Assembly (NCBI GenBank): GCA_947624985.1
Contig: CANQMO010000015.1
Coordinates: 1-64,000, forward strand
DNA length: 64,000 nt
Source of the DNA: an uncultured Oscillospiraceae bacterium
Lineage (GTDB): Bacteria > Bacillota > Clostridia > Oscillospirales > Oscillospiraceae
Direction of reading: 5' to 3'
Shown here: one piece after another, positions 49,179 through 58,455 of the stretch
Numbering within the stretch: the stretch's first letter is position 1
Layout of the letters: every line of letters starts with the position of its first letter
Position numbers and translations under genes: made by a program
The notes under the pieces: model-generated
The model's database searches: none
What the model was told of the DNA's origin: nothing
What the model saw: only the letters and a program-made list of their open reading frames with translations

Positions 49179-49391
49179 ATGGCACCGATAGCAAAACAGA
49201 TCGCGGATATGGTAGAGATACTGCCGGAGCAGGACCAGAGCCTGGCCTATGAGCTGGTGAAGAAGCTGGTGCTGGCCTGGGACCCGGACTATACCAAACT
49301 GACGCCGGAGGAGGCGCGGGAGGTAGATCAGGCGGCCCGGGAGATGGCCGCCGGGGATTATGTGCCGGACAGCGCCGTGGACTGGGGCTGA
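49179..49391 (+). CDS. Small acidic protein, third gene of the toxin operon
   Basis: 70 residues. MAPIAKQIADMVEILPEQDQ, a helical first half, then LTPEEAREVDQAAREMAAGD and an acidic end (YVPDSAVDWG). Its shape resembles a small antitoxin or addiction-module accessory protein, but it is not part of a usual RelE pair. AAAGGAGGGACCGATC precedes the ATG; 14 bases after the toxin gene. Confidence 0.65.
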   Translation: MAPIAKQIADMVEILPEQDQSLAYELVKKLVLAWDPDYTKLTPEEAREVDQAAREMAAGDYVPDSAVDWG

Positions 49392-49392
49392 C

Positions 49393-49542
49393 ATGAGCGA
49401 TAGAGAAATGGCGTTGGCACTTTTGGAGAAGGTGCCAGAGTATAAGCTGGGCTATGTGATCGCGTTCATGCAGGGGCTCATTGCCGGCGAGATCGCCGAC
49501 GAACACTGGCGCAGGGAAACAGGCCAGCAGTGCGAGGATTGA
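49393..49542 (+). CDS. Small protein, fourth gene of the toxin operon
   Basis: 49 residues: MSDREMALALLEKVPEYKLG then YVIAFMQGLIAGEIADEHWR. No known family. Starts 1 base after the previous stop (TGACATG) and ends before the terminator at 49549, so it is the last gene of a four-gene operon. Confidence 0.6.
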   Translation: MSDREMALALLEKVPEYKLGYVIAFMQGLIAGEIADEHWRRETGQQCED

Positions 49543-49548
49543 ACACGC

Positions 49549-49583
49549 AGAGCGGGACGGGGTAGATCTGTCCCGCTCTTTTG
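49549..49583 (+). terminator. Terminator of the toxin operon
   Basis: AGAGCGGGAC pairs with GTCCCGCTCT and is followed by TTTT. Confidence 0.85.
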
Positions 49584-49908
49584 CCTCTGTCAGGCCGTGG
49601 GCGGCCCGGTGCGGGGTCATTTTGGTGACTGTGGGAATACCCCCCATAAAAGAAACGAAACGGCACAACCACAACACCGCCGCAGACCATCCAAAAAATA
49701 CAAATGTCTCACGCGTGACCCCCCTACCCATAATCTTTCAGCGTTGAAAAGCTATCCCCTGTTTTACCCCTACTACCCCTACTTTTACCCCTTACAGAAT
49801 TTTACGCGGTTTTACGCCATTTTCTGAAAACGGCAAAAAAGGCCCGAAAACAGGGCGTTTCCGGGAACGGCATTGAACGCCGTTTTCCCCGGTTTTTCGG
49901 CGGTTTAT
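49584..49908. other. Non-coding right end of the element
   Basis: 325 bases with no convincing gene. It holds the right arm-type repeat (49776-49807), a run of CCCCTA units (49767-49790) and an inverted repeat GAACGGCATTGAACGCCGTT near 49865-49885. Confidence 0.5.
49776..49807 (+). repeat. Arm-type repeat, right end of the element
   Basis: CCCCTACTTTTACCCCTTAC then AGAATTTTACGC, in the same direction as the copy at 42811-42844 beside attL. Confidence 0.6.
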
Positions 49909-49939
49909 AAGTTCGAGTCTTGTATCGTCCACCATAAGG
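49909..49939 (+). repeat. attR: 31-bp direct repeat, right copy
   Basis: It is exactly identical to 42721-42751 (AAGTTCGAGTCTTGTATCGT through CCACCATAAGG). It carries the displaced 3' end of tRNA-Val and marks the right boundary of the element. Confidence 0.93.
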
Positions 49940-49978
49940 GAAAGCGGCTTGCATCGGCAAGCCGCTTTCCCTTTGTGC
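49937..49978 (+). terminator. Original terminator of tRNA-Val
   Basis: AGGGAAAGCGGCTTGC pairs with GCAAGCCGCTTTCCCT, then TTGTG. It is now separated from its tRNA by the insertion. Confidence 0.8.
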
Positions 49979-49989
49979 CGGCGCGGGGA

Positions 49990-50496
49990 CTATGCGTCCT
50001 CTACGGGCAGCTCGATCACCTGCCGGCCCTGACGCAGGGCGTAGCGGACAGTGGCCTGGGTGCCGCCGGGAGCGCCGCTGTAGGCGGCGATGAGCAGGGA
50101 GGACGCGTCCACCATGTAGCGGTTGCGGTCCATCATACAGGTGGGCGTGTAGGTCCGGTGCAGTACGGTCAGCTTGTCGCAGGTCTCCGAGAGACGGCCA
50201 TAGCGCCTCTGCCAGAACAGCGGCCAGCGCTTTTCCTGTCCGTCAAAGGGGATGGCGGCCTCCAGCGTCACGCCGGGCTTCTCATCCCGCAGCGCCGCCA
50301 CCGCCTCGCCGAAGTATATGTCCGCGCCGGTGGCCATGCCGCAGATAAAATGACGGTAACCGTCGGCGTACAGGCTCATAAGCACGTCCCATATGGCTGT
50401 CTTGAGCCGCAGACAGCCGGGGGCGCGCTCGTCGTTTTGCCAGGGCAACTTCTCGGCCCGGTGGCCGGTGAAGCAGCATGTCTTTTCCCGTTCCAT
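49990..50496 (-). CDS. DUF1273/YpsA-like SLOG-family protein
   Basis: 168 residues. CCFTGHRAEKLPW at the start, then HFICGMATGADIYFGEAVAAL, LTVLHRTYTPTCMMDRNRYMVD and LLIAAYSGAPGGTQATVRYA match the YpsA/DUF1273 branch of the SLOG superfamily (Rossmann-like nucleotide binders, GMATGAD being the phosphate loop). YpsA affects cell division in Bacillus; role here unknown. The ATG at 50496 fits the family start; the upstream frame has none. Confidence 0.8.
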   Translation of the reverse strand: MEREKTCCFTGHRAEKLPWQNDERAPGCLRLKTAIWDVLMSLYADGYRHFICGMATGADIYFGEAVAALRDEKPGVTLEAAIPFDGQEKRWPLFWQRRYGRLSETCDKLTVLHRTYTPTCMMDRNRYMVDASSLLIAAYSGAPGGTQATVRYALRQGRQVIELPVEDA

Positions 50497-50631
50497 GGCA
50501 CCATTATGGCACAGCGTCCAGGTCAATGCAACGAAATTCTGCTTTGAAAAAATTTTTCGCCATCCGTGATTTATACGGTGCAAAGTTGGCATAATAGGAC
50601 TGTACAATATGAATTCTACGGAGGCGAAAAG

Positions 50632-51024
50632 ATGAAGACCATCTTATCGACCCTGCTGGCTGTCATGATGCTGATCGGCATGCTTGGCGGCTGCGCACGG
50701 GATATGAGCGGCGAGACCAGGACCCCGCCTGCGGCCACGGCGACCACGGGCGCGGAGGCGACGGAGAAGCCGTCGGCTTCCCCCGCGGCTACCGACAGCA
50801 CGGCTGACGGTGTGATCGACGAGGGCAGGGACGCGGTGGACGGCGTGGTCGGCGCCGGCGAGGATGCTGTGAACGACGTTGTTGACGGCGCCGAGGACAT
50901 GGTGAACGACGTCACCGGCAACGACGCGGGCAACGCTACGGACGCCGGCAGCGACGGCGGCGCTGCCCAGAGCGGCAGAGACAACACTGTCTCTCCCAGC
51001 CCCAGCCCCAGCGCAGGACAGTAA
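50632..51024 (+). CDS. Small lipoprotein, low-complexity
   Basis: 130 residues. Lipobox LGGC after MKTILSTLLAVMMLIGM, so Cys near 23 is lipidated. The mature part is Ala/Thr/Asp-rich with a repeated V-D-x-A-V-D-D-V-V-x-G-A-E-D pattern (GVVGAGEDAVNDVVDGAEDM). No catalytic domain. It resembles a coiled-coil-like surface spacer. GGAGGCGAAAAG precedes the ATG. Confidence 0.8.
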   Translation: MKTILSTLLAVMMLIGMLGGCARDMSGETRTPPAATATTGAEATEKPSASPAATDSTADGVIDEGRDAVDGVVGAGEDAVNDVVDGAEDMVNDVTGNDAGNATDAGSDGGAAQSGRDNTVSPSPSPSAGQ

Positions 51025-51038
51025 TACGGCAAACAGCT

Positions 51039-51066
51039 GCGGCCCGGATCGGATGATCCGGGCCGC
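51039..51066. terminator. Bidirectional terminator between the lipoprotein gene and dapA
   Basis: GCGGCCCGGATC pairs with GATCCGGGCCGC around GGAT; it serves both convergent genes. Confidence 0.8.
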
Positions 51067-51072
51067 GATGTT

Positions 51073-51960
51073 TTATTTCAAAAGTCCGTGTTTTTCCAGG
51101 ACCTTTTTCAGCGCCTCCGCGCGCGCCTCGCTCATGGGGACCAGGGGCAGACGCATTTCCGCTCCGCACAGCCCGGCCATGGCCATGGCCGTCTTTACGG
51201 GGATGGGGTTCACTTCCCAGAACAGGGCGGTGAAAAGGTCCATGTACTGTTCGCTCAACGCTTCCGCGGCGGCGAAGTCGCCGCTCAGGCACAGGCCGCA
51301 CAGCCGGCTCACCGCGCCGGGGGCCAGATTGGACGCTACGGAGATGACGCCCTTGGCGCCGAGCGCCATCATGGCCACGGTGTCGGAGTCGTTGCCGCTG
51401 TAAAAGGTGAGCCTGTCGCCGCAGAGGGCTTTTGTGCGGGCGAAGGCGCCGATATCGCCATTGGCCTCCTTGACGGCGTTGATGTTTGGATGGTCGGCAA
51501 GAATGGCGTATGTCTCCGGCGCCACCCCAACGCCTGTCCGGCTGGGGACGTTGTAGACGATCACAGGCAGCGCGGCCCGGTCCGCCACATAGGTGAAGTG
51601 CTTGACCAGCCCCGCCTGGGTGGTCTTGTTGTAGTAGGGCGTGACCATCAGAAGGCCGTCCGCGCCGGCCTCGGCGGCGATAGCCGCCATGTCCAGAGCG
51701 GCGGCGGTGTCATTGGAGCCGATACCGGCGATGATCTTCATGCGCCGGTCCGCCTTTTCCACGGCGTAACGGAAAAGCGCCTCGTGTTCTTTAGTGGAGA
51801 GAGTGGCGCCCTCGCCGGTGGTGCCGCAGACGATCAGGGCGGCGGTACCGCCGGCGTACTGGGCCTCGATCAGCCGGGCAAAGGCGTCAAGATCTATATG
51901 CTCATCCCGCAGCGGCGTCACGATGGCGGTGCCGGAGCCGGTGAATATTGGCGATTTCAA
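51073..51960 (-). CDS. dapA: 4-hydroxy-tetrahydrodipicolinate synthase
   Basis: 295 residues from a TTG at 51960, chosen because GGGAGGAATATAC lies just upstream; the ATG at 51996 has no ribosome site. VCGTTGEGATLSTKEH, KIIAGIGSNDTAAALDMA, YYNKTTQAG, YNVPSRTGV (Tyr) and KEANGDIG (Schiff-base Lys near 163) are all present. It condenses pyruvate with aspartate semialdehyde, the first committed step to diaminopimelate and, in spores, dipicolinate. Downstream of asd in the same operon. Confidence 0.95.
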   Translation of the reverse strand: MKSPIFTGSGTAIVTPLRDEHIDLDAFARLIEAQYAGGTAALIVCGTTGEGATLSTKEHEALFRYAVEKADRRMKIIAGIGSNDTAAALDMAAIAAEAGADGLLMVTPYYNKTTQAGLVKHFTYVADRAALPVIVYNVPSRTGVGVAPETYAILADHPNINAVKEANGDIGAFARTKALCGDRLTFYSGNDSDTVAMMALGAKGVISVASNLAPGAVSRLCGLCLSGDFAAAEALSEQYMDLFTALFWEVNPIPVKTAMAMAGLCGAEMRLPLVPMSEARAEALKKVLEKHGLLK

Positions 51961-52031
51961 GTATATTCCTCCCAATAGAAAGACGCCGCGGGCCATCTGT
52001 CCACGGCGTCGTTTGTTTCCGGATCAGGAGG

Positions 52032-53117
52032 TCAGCGTTCAAGCCAGCCCTCGGCCCGCAGCAGCTCCGCCAGCAGCACAGCGCCGCCGGCAGCGCCCCG
52101 CAGGGTGTTGTGGCTCAGACAGACGAATTTGTAGTCGTACTGAGAGTCCTCCCGCAGACGGCCCACGCTCACGGCCATGCCGCCTTCCAGATCCCGGTCC
52201 AGTCTGGTCTGGGGCCGGTCGTCCTCTTCAAAATAGTGAAGGAACTGCCTGGGAGCGGAGGGGAGAGCAAGCTGCTGCGGCTTGCCTGAAAAGGCGGCCC
52301 AGCGGGCCAGGATCTCGTCACGGGTGGGCTTTCTGTCAAAGCCGGCGAACACGGCGGCCATGTGACCATTGGAGCAGGGGACCCGCAGGCACTGGGCGGT
52401 GACGGACGGGGCGACTGCGTTCTCAATATGGTCGCCCGCCACATGGCCCCAGAGCTTCATGGGCTCCCGTTCGCTCTTTTCCTCCTCGCCGCCGATGTAG
52501 GGGATCACATTGTCCACCATCTCCGGCCAGGTCTCAAAGGTCTTCCCGGCGCCGGATATGGCCTGGTAGGTGCAGACCAGGACCCTGTTCAGGCCGAACT
52601 CGTCCTTCAAAGGGTGCAGCGCGGGCACATAGCTTTGCAGCGAGCAGTTGCTCTTGACGGCGATAAAGCCGCGCCTGGTGCCCAGACGCCTGCGCTGAGC
52701 GGGGATCACGTCCAAATGCTCCGGATTGATCTCCGGCACCACCATGGGCACGTCCGGCGTCCACCGGTGGGCGCTGTTATTGGAGACGACCGGGCACTCC
52801 AGCCGGGCATACGCCTCCTCCAGAGCGCGGATCTGCTCCGTTTTCATATCCACCGCGGAGAATACCAGATCCACCTCGTCCGCGATGGCCTTCATGTCGT
52901 CCACGGCGCTTTTGACCACGATACCCTTCGTCTTCTCCGGCATGGGCGTCTCGATCGCCCAGCGGCCCGCCGCGGCCTGTTCATAGGTCTTGCCCGCGCT
53001 CCGGGCGCTGGCCGCGATCACGGTCAGATCGAACCAGGGGTGCTCCGCCAGCAGAGATACAAAGCGCTGGCCCACCATTCCGGTGCCGCCAATGACGCCA
53101 ACTTTCAGCTTTTCCAT
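52032..53117 (-). CDS. asd: Aspartate-semialdehyde dehydrogenase
   Basis: 361 residues. KVGVIGGTGMVGQRFVSLL is the NADP site, SNNSAHR and AVKSNCSLQS holds the catalytic Cys (near 157), and AISGAGKTFETW the substrate loop. It makes aspartate semialdehyde for the dapA step. Family length and layout (long Asd of archaeal/yeast type) agree with the C-terminal GRLREDSQYDYKFV. GGAGGTCAATGAC precedes the ATG at 53117; 71 bases separate it from dapA with a GC-rich hairpin between. Confidence 0.95.
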   Translation of the reverse strand: MEKLKVGVIGGTGMVGQRFVSLLAEHPWFDLTVIAASARSAGKTYEQAAAGRWAIETPMPEKTKGIVVKSAVDDMKAIADEVDLVFSAVDMKTEQIRALEEAYARLECPVVSNNSAHRWTPDVPMVVPEINPEHLDVIPAQRRRLGTRRGFIAVKSNCSLQSYVPALHPLKDEFGLNRVLVCTYQAISGAGKTFETWPEMVDNVIPYIGGEEEKSEREPMKLWGHVAGDHIENAVAPSVTAQCLRVPCSNGHMAAVFAGFDRKPTRDEILARWAAFSGKPQQLALPSAPRQFLHYFEEDDRPQTRLDRDLEGGMAVSVGRLREDSQYDYKFVCLSHNTLRGAAGGAVLLAELLRAEGWLER

Positions 53118-53190
53118 GTCATTGACCTCCTGTATCAGCTTATGCAATAAGAAAAATTGTGTGCTAGGTTACATAATCGGTGACATATTG

Positions 53191-53219
53191 TTGACATTTT
53201 GTAATTTTTTGTTTATAAT
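53191..53219 (+). promoter_or_regulatory. Promoter of the SLH-SpoIID gene
   Basis: TTGACA at 53191 and TATAAT at 53214, 17 bases apart; near-perfect sigma-A promoter in an AT-rich patch. Confidence 0.85.
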
Positions 53220-53290
53220 AGGCGCATTAAAGTATAACATAGCTTTTTCCTCCCGTCAATGCGACGGCTTTTCCGAAAGGAGGGTAATAC

Positions 53291-54967
53291 ATGGTGCGCA
53301 GACAGGGCGTTATCTGCCTGGCAGCGGCGGCGATCCTGGTGATCGGACTGCTGGCCGGACTGGTCGTGCCGGCCGGGGCGGCCGGCGCCTTTGGGGACGT
53401 CTCCGGCTCGGACTGGTATTATGACGCTGTGAACTTCGTCGCGAACAAGGGGCTTTTCCAGGGCACATCCGCCACGGCGTTCAGTCCCAACGCGGCCATG
53501 ACCCGGGGCATGTTCATCACGGTCCTGGGCCGGTACGCCAATGTGGACGCGGCGGCCTGGAACACCGGGGCCTATCACGCCTTTTCCGATGTGAGCGCCG
53601 ATAAATACTATGCCGGATACGCGGTATGGGCCTTTGAGAAGGGAGTCGTCACCGGCGACGGCTCCGCCAGCACCTTCAATCCCAGCGGGAACATCACCCG
53701 GCAGGAGGTATGCACCATGCTGAACCGGTTCGCCACGGTGATGGGGATCGCGCTCGGGCAGAGCGCGGGGGCGGCCACGTTCCCGGACGACGGGAACATC
53801 AGCGGCTGGGCCCGGGACAGTGTATACGCCATGCAGCGCGGCGGTGTGGTGAAGGGGGACGAGAAGGGTGCGTTCAACCCCCGTAACCCGGTCTCCCGGG
53901 CGGAGACGGCGGCCATGATCCAGCGCTTTGACAGCGCCTGCGGCGGCTACTCCTCCGGTGTGCAGCAGCCCTCCGGCACGACGCCCGGTCCGGAGACCTC
54001 CGATCCCAATTCCGTGACGGATACGCCCGCGGCGCTCATCGGCGGATCTGTGAGCATTCCCGCCAGCGTGATCCGGGTGGGACTTCTGGTGCAGACCCAA
54101 AACTATAGCACCTGTGTCACCAGCCTTACGCTACAGGATGTGGGCGGCGCTGGTTTCGAGTACGGCTACATGTCGGGACGGCAGTTCATCTCGTCTTGCA
54201 TCTATGGAGGCGCCAGTATCACTGTTACTACGGACGGCTATAAGTTCACGTCGGTGGATAACGCGGGCGTGTCTTATACCGTGTCCGGGGAGGCCTTTGC
54301 GGTACGCCCACTCAGCGGCGGCGCCACCTGTGTGAACGGGCAATACCGTTACAAAGGCTCGTTTGAGCTGCGCCAGGCCTCCGGCATGGCCGGATATATC
54401 ACGCTCATCAACTTTGTGGGGATTGAGGACTATGTGAAGGGCGTGATCCCTTATGAGTTCTCCGCCTCCTGGCCGCTGGAGACCCTGAAGGCGGCGGCTG
54501 TGGCGTCCCGGACCCACGTCATGTCCTCTGTGAGCGGCGGCGCTTATGCCGCCTACGGCATGGACCTGGTGGCGGACGACGGCACGCAGCTTTACAGGGG
54601 CCGCGGTATCACCTACGACGAGAGCTATTATGCCAATACGGACCAGGCGGTGGACCAGACGAGCAATATGTATCTTACATACGGCGGCAGCCTCTGTGTC
54701 ACGGCCTATTCCGCCTGTAACGGCGGCATGACAAGGAGCTCGGCGGAGGCCGGCTGGGGTGAGCGGCCCTATCTGGTCAGCAAGCCGGACCCGTATGAGG
54801 CGACGGTGGCCGGAGAGATCGGCGATTGGACCGGCCGCGCCAACGCCAGTCACCGGGTGGGCATGAGCCAGTGGGGCGCCTACTCCATGGGCAAGTATTT
54901 CGGCAAGACCTACGACGTGATCCTGGGATTCTATTTCCCGGGGACCAATCTGCAATACGGAGCATAG
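53291..54967 (+). CDS. Secreted SLH-SpoIID (LytB) fusion protein
   Basis: 558 residues. Signal peptide at 1-30 ([19 protein letters not shown]). Three SLH repeats follow near 33-75, 95-140 and 158-200 ([60 protein letters not shown]). After a short linker the SpoIID domain spans about 245-558, with [20 protein letters not shown] near 384 holding the Glu expected to act on denuded glycan, then AYSACNGGM and [16 protein letters not shown] at the end. SpoIID is normally a membrane-anchored lytic transglycosylase of engulfment; here it has SLH surface anchoring and a vegetative-type promoter. AAAGGAGGGTAATAC precedes the ATG. Confidence 0.9.
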   Translation: MVRRQGVICLAAAAILVIGLLAGLVVPAGAAGAFGDVSGSDWYYDAVNFVANKGLFQGTSATAFSPNAAMTRGMFITVLGRYANVDAAAWNTGAYHAFSDVSADKYYAGYAVWAFEKGVVTGDGSASTFNPSGNITRQEVCTMLNRFATVMGIALGQSAGAATFPDDGNISGWARDSVYAMQRGGVVKGDEKGAFNPRNPVSRAETAAMIQRFDSACGGYSSGVQQPSGTTPGPETSDPNSVTDTPAALIGGSVSIPASVIRVGLLVQTQNYSTCVTSLTLQDVGGAGFEYGYMSGRQFISSCIYGGASITVTTDGYKFTSVDNAGVSYTVSGEAFAVRPLSGGATCVNGQYRYKGSFELRQASGMAGYITLINFVGIEDYVKGVIPYEFSASWPLETLKAAAVASRTHVMSSVSGGAYAAYGMDLVADDGTQLYRGRGITYDESYYANTDQAVDQTSNMYLTYGGSLCVTAYSACNGGMTRSSAEAGWGERPYLVSKPDPYEATVAGEIGDWTGRANASHRVGMSQWGAYSMGKYFGKTYDVILGFYFPGTNLQYGA

Positions 54968-54972
54968 ACCAG

Positions 54973-55995
54973 TTGAAAACATCCGATTTTATGTATGACC
55001 TGCCGGAGCGGCTGATCGCGCAGACGCCGCTCCAAAGGCGTGACGCTTCCCGGCTGCTGGTGCTCGACAAGAGCACCGGCCAGACCGGGCACCGTCATTT
55101 TTATGACCTGCCGGAGTTTCTCCGGCCCGGGGACTGCCTGGTGCTGAACGATTCCCGGGTGATACCGGCCCGGCTCGTGGGCAACCGCGCCACCGGCGGC
55201 GCCACGGAGGTGGTGCTGCTGCGGGACCTGGGGGATGACCGGTGGGAGTGCCTGACCCGCCCGGGCCGGAAAATGCGTCCCGGCGTCAGCGTTTCCTTTG
55301 GGGACGGGGAACTGACCGGCCAGGTGGAGTCCGTGGCCGAGGGCGGCAACCGGATCATCCGATTTTCCTATCAGGGCATTTTTCTGGAGGTGCTGGAGAG
55401 GCTGGGCCGTATGCCGCTGCCGCCCTATATCAAGGAGCAGCTTGCCGATCCGGAGCGGTATCAGACCGTTTATTCCGTCCACCCGGGCAGCGCCGCCGCG
55501 CCCACGGCGGGACTGCATTTTACGCAGGAGCTTCTTGCGCGCGTCCGCGCCATGGGCGTGAAGGTGTGCTTCGTCACGCTCCATGTGGGGCTCGGCACCT
55601 TCCGGCCCGTACAGGTGGAGGACGTGGAGGACCACAAAATGCACAGCGAGTTCTGTACCGTGCTGCCTGAGACGGCGGAGACGGTGAACGCCGCGAAAGC
55701 GGCCGGCGGGCGTATCATCGCCGTGGGCACCACCTCCTGCCGGACGCTGGAGAGCTTCGCGGGGGAGGACGGGACGCTCCGGGCCGGGAGCGGATGGACC
55801 GATATCTTCATCTACCCCGGCTACCGCTTCCGCTGTATCGACGGGCTAGTCACCAACTTCCACCTGCCCGGGTCCACGCTGGTCATGCTGGTCTCGGCCC
55901 TGGCCGGGCGGGAGAACATCCTGAACGCTTACGCGGAGGCCATCCGGGAGGAGTACCGCTTTTTCTCCTTCGGAGACGCCATGCTGATCATCTGA
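54973..55995 (+). CDS. queA: S-adenosylmethionine:tRNA ribosyltransferase-isomerase QueA
   Basis: 340 residues from TTG 54973, giving the family start (M)[16 protein letters not shown]; the next ATG (54991) would lose it. [43 protein letters not shown] and [20 protein letters not shown] are the conserved blocks. It builds epoxyqueuosine on tRNA. Six bases after the SpoIID gene; tgt follows after the inserted repeat. Confidence 0.95.
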   Translation: MKTSDFMYDLPERLIAQTPLQRRDASRLLVLDKSTGQTGHRHFYDLPEFLRPGDCLVLNDSRVIPARLVGNRATGGATEVVLLRDLGDDRWECLTRPGRKMRPGVSVSFGDGELTGQVESVAEGGNRIIRFSYQGIFLEVLERLGRMPLPPYIKEQLADPERYQTVYSVHPGSAAAPTAGLHFTQELLARVRAMGVKVCFVTLHVGLGTFRPVQVEDVEDHKMHSEFCTVLPETAETVNAAKAAGGRIIAVGTTSCRTLESFAGEDGTLRAGSGWTDIFIYPGYRFRCIDGLVTNFHLPGSTLVMLVSALAGRENILNAYAEAIREEYRFFSFGDAMLII

Positions 55996-57242
<1,247 letters not shown>

Positions 57243-57282
57243 ACAACTATATAATAGGGGTAACTTTTTTGGAGGTATTTAA

Positions 57283-57690
57283 ATGAAACTTTCTCGTCTA
57301 TTCAGGGCCTGTGCCCTTTTGACGCTGGCAGCCATGGCCGCTTTTCTGATGACCGGCTGCATGGCGGCTGACACCACGGGCGCTTCTGCCGACGGTACTG
57401 CCGCCGCCGGCGGCGGTATCAGCATGATCATCATGCTGGTGGCCATGATCGCCGTGTTCTACTTCCTCATGATCCGCCCGGAGAACAAACGGAAAAAACA
57501 GGCCCAGCAAATGCGGGATAACCTGGCCGTGGGCGACACCATCACCACCATCGGCGGTATCATGGGCAAGATCGTCGCCGTCCGTGAGAACAACATCGTC
57601 ATCGAGACCAGCGAGGACCGGGTCCGCATGCAGCTTGCCAAGTGGGCCGTGTCCAGCGTGGGCAAGCAGACCGAGGAGCCCCAGAACTGA
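57283..57690 (+). CDS. yajC: YajC preprotein translocase subunit
   Basis: 135 residues. After a first hydrophobic segment that ends in a lipobox-like TGCM comes GGISMIIMLVAMIAVFYFLMIRPENKRKKQ, the YajC membrane helix and its RPxxKxxK box, then GDTITTIGGIMGKIVAVREN. Unlike most YajC, it has an extra N-terminal signal-like helix with a Cys (MTGCM), so it could be a lipoprotein. No secD or secF follows. TTTTGGAGGTATTTAA precedes the ATG. Confidence 0.9.
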   Translation: MKLSRLFRACALLTLAAMAAFLMTGCMAADTTGASADGTAAAGGGISMIIMLVAMIAVFYFLMIRPENKRKKQAQQMRDNLAVGDTITTIGGIMGKIVAVRENNIVIETSEDRVRMQLAKWAVSSVGKQTEEPQN

Positions 57691-57713
57691 CAGTCGGAAA
57701 GACAAATAATTTC

Positions 57714-57762
57714 ATCCCTCCGGGAATAGGCTTGATTAAGAGCTTTATCCTGGAGGGATGTT
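57714..57762 (+). promoter_or_regulatory. Hairpin containing the ribosome-binding site of the 57766 gene
   Basis: ATCCCTCCGGG pairs with CCTGGAGGGAT (57749-57759; one G-T pair) around about 24 bases, and the ATG follows 6 bases after. The Shine-Dalgarno GGAGGGAT is wholly inside the 3' arm. Confidence 0.7.
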
Positions 57763-57765
57763 ATT

Positions 57766-58167
57766 ATGTCGTTTTTAAAGAAAAAGACCTTTGCCGTCAG
57801 CGCGGCCATAGGCGAGGGCTGCGCTCTGGTCCTGACGGCGCTGCTGCTCCTGCCCGTGGCCTGGGCCGTCGCCAGCGGCATGGTGGGGGAGGCGGCGGGA
57901 GGCATATGCGCCTGCGTGGCGGCGGGGCTCGGCGTGCTGGTCCCCACGGCGGTGATCGCCAGAGCCCGTGGCAGGGAGGCGCTGGCTACCGGCGGCGCCA
58001 TTGCGCTGGGTCTCGTGGCGCTGGCGGCGCTCCTGTGCGCGCTGGGGGGCGGCAAATGCGCATTCGGCCTGTGGCTCGCGTACCTGACCGGCGCCGTCGC
58101 GGTGGGCGGGCTGACCGGCGCGCTGACGTCCGTTCGTCAAAATAGACATAAAAAACGGCGGCGTTAG
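57766..58167 (+). CDS. TIGR04086-type membrane protein
   Basis: 133 residues with four hydrophobic helices and short loops (LVLTALLLLPVAWAVAS, GICACVAAGLGVLVPTAVIA, GGAIALGLVALAALLCALGG, LWLAYLTGAVAVGGLTGAL). This is the shape of the TIGR04086 family, which commonly sits after yajC in Clostridia and is uncharacterised. Basic C-terminus (RQNRHKKRRR). Confidence 0.75.
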   Translation: MSFLKKKTFAVSAAIGEGCALVLTALLLLPVAWAVASGMVGEAAGGICACVAAGLGVLVPTAVIARARGREALATGGAIALGLVALAALLCALGGGKCAFGLWLAYLTGAVAVGGLTGALTSVRQNRHKKRRR

Positions 58168-58239
58168 GCAATTTTGATAACTGAACGTATATTATCTTGC
58201 TTGTGCTCAAATAGTTACAGACACACCAAATGTCGTTAT

Positions 58240-58266
58240 AATTTGTAACATATGATACTACAAATT
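58240..58266. promoter_or_regulatory. Inverted repeat upstream of xerD
   Basis: AATTTGTA and TACAAATT are 11 bases apart in an AT-rich 290-base gap without genes. Possible operator; it does not match the usual dif consensus. Confidence 0.4.
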
Positions 58267-58381
58267 GGCGAAAGCCCTGAGGAAACGGCAAAATATAATT
58301 ACAAAATGTAACATAATTAAGAATTTTCCAAGAATTTTGTCCGTTAAAAGTAACAAAAATGACATTTTTTGCGAAAAACTC

Positions 58382-58410
58382 TTGATTACATTCTGAATTT
58401 GTACTATATT
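58382..58410 (+). promoter_or_regulatory. xerD promoter
   Basis: TTGATT at 58382 and TATATT at 58405 with a 17-base spacer. Confidence 0.65.
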
Positions 58411-58455
58411 TATGTCACGATAATTATGTCAAGCGACATAGAGGAGCGTGGCACT

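Noticed and set aside
49481..49747. An 88-codon reading frame at the right end of the tRNA-Val element
   Set aside because: It overlaps the toxin operon terminator, has no ribosome site and ends in low-complexity sequence.
58240..58266. dif site for XerD
   Set aside because: Arms and central spacing do not fit the Gram-positive dif layout; xerD is often far from dif.
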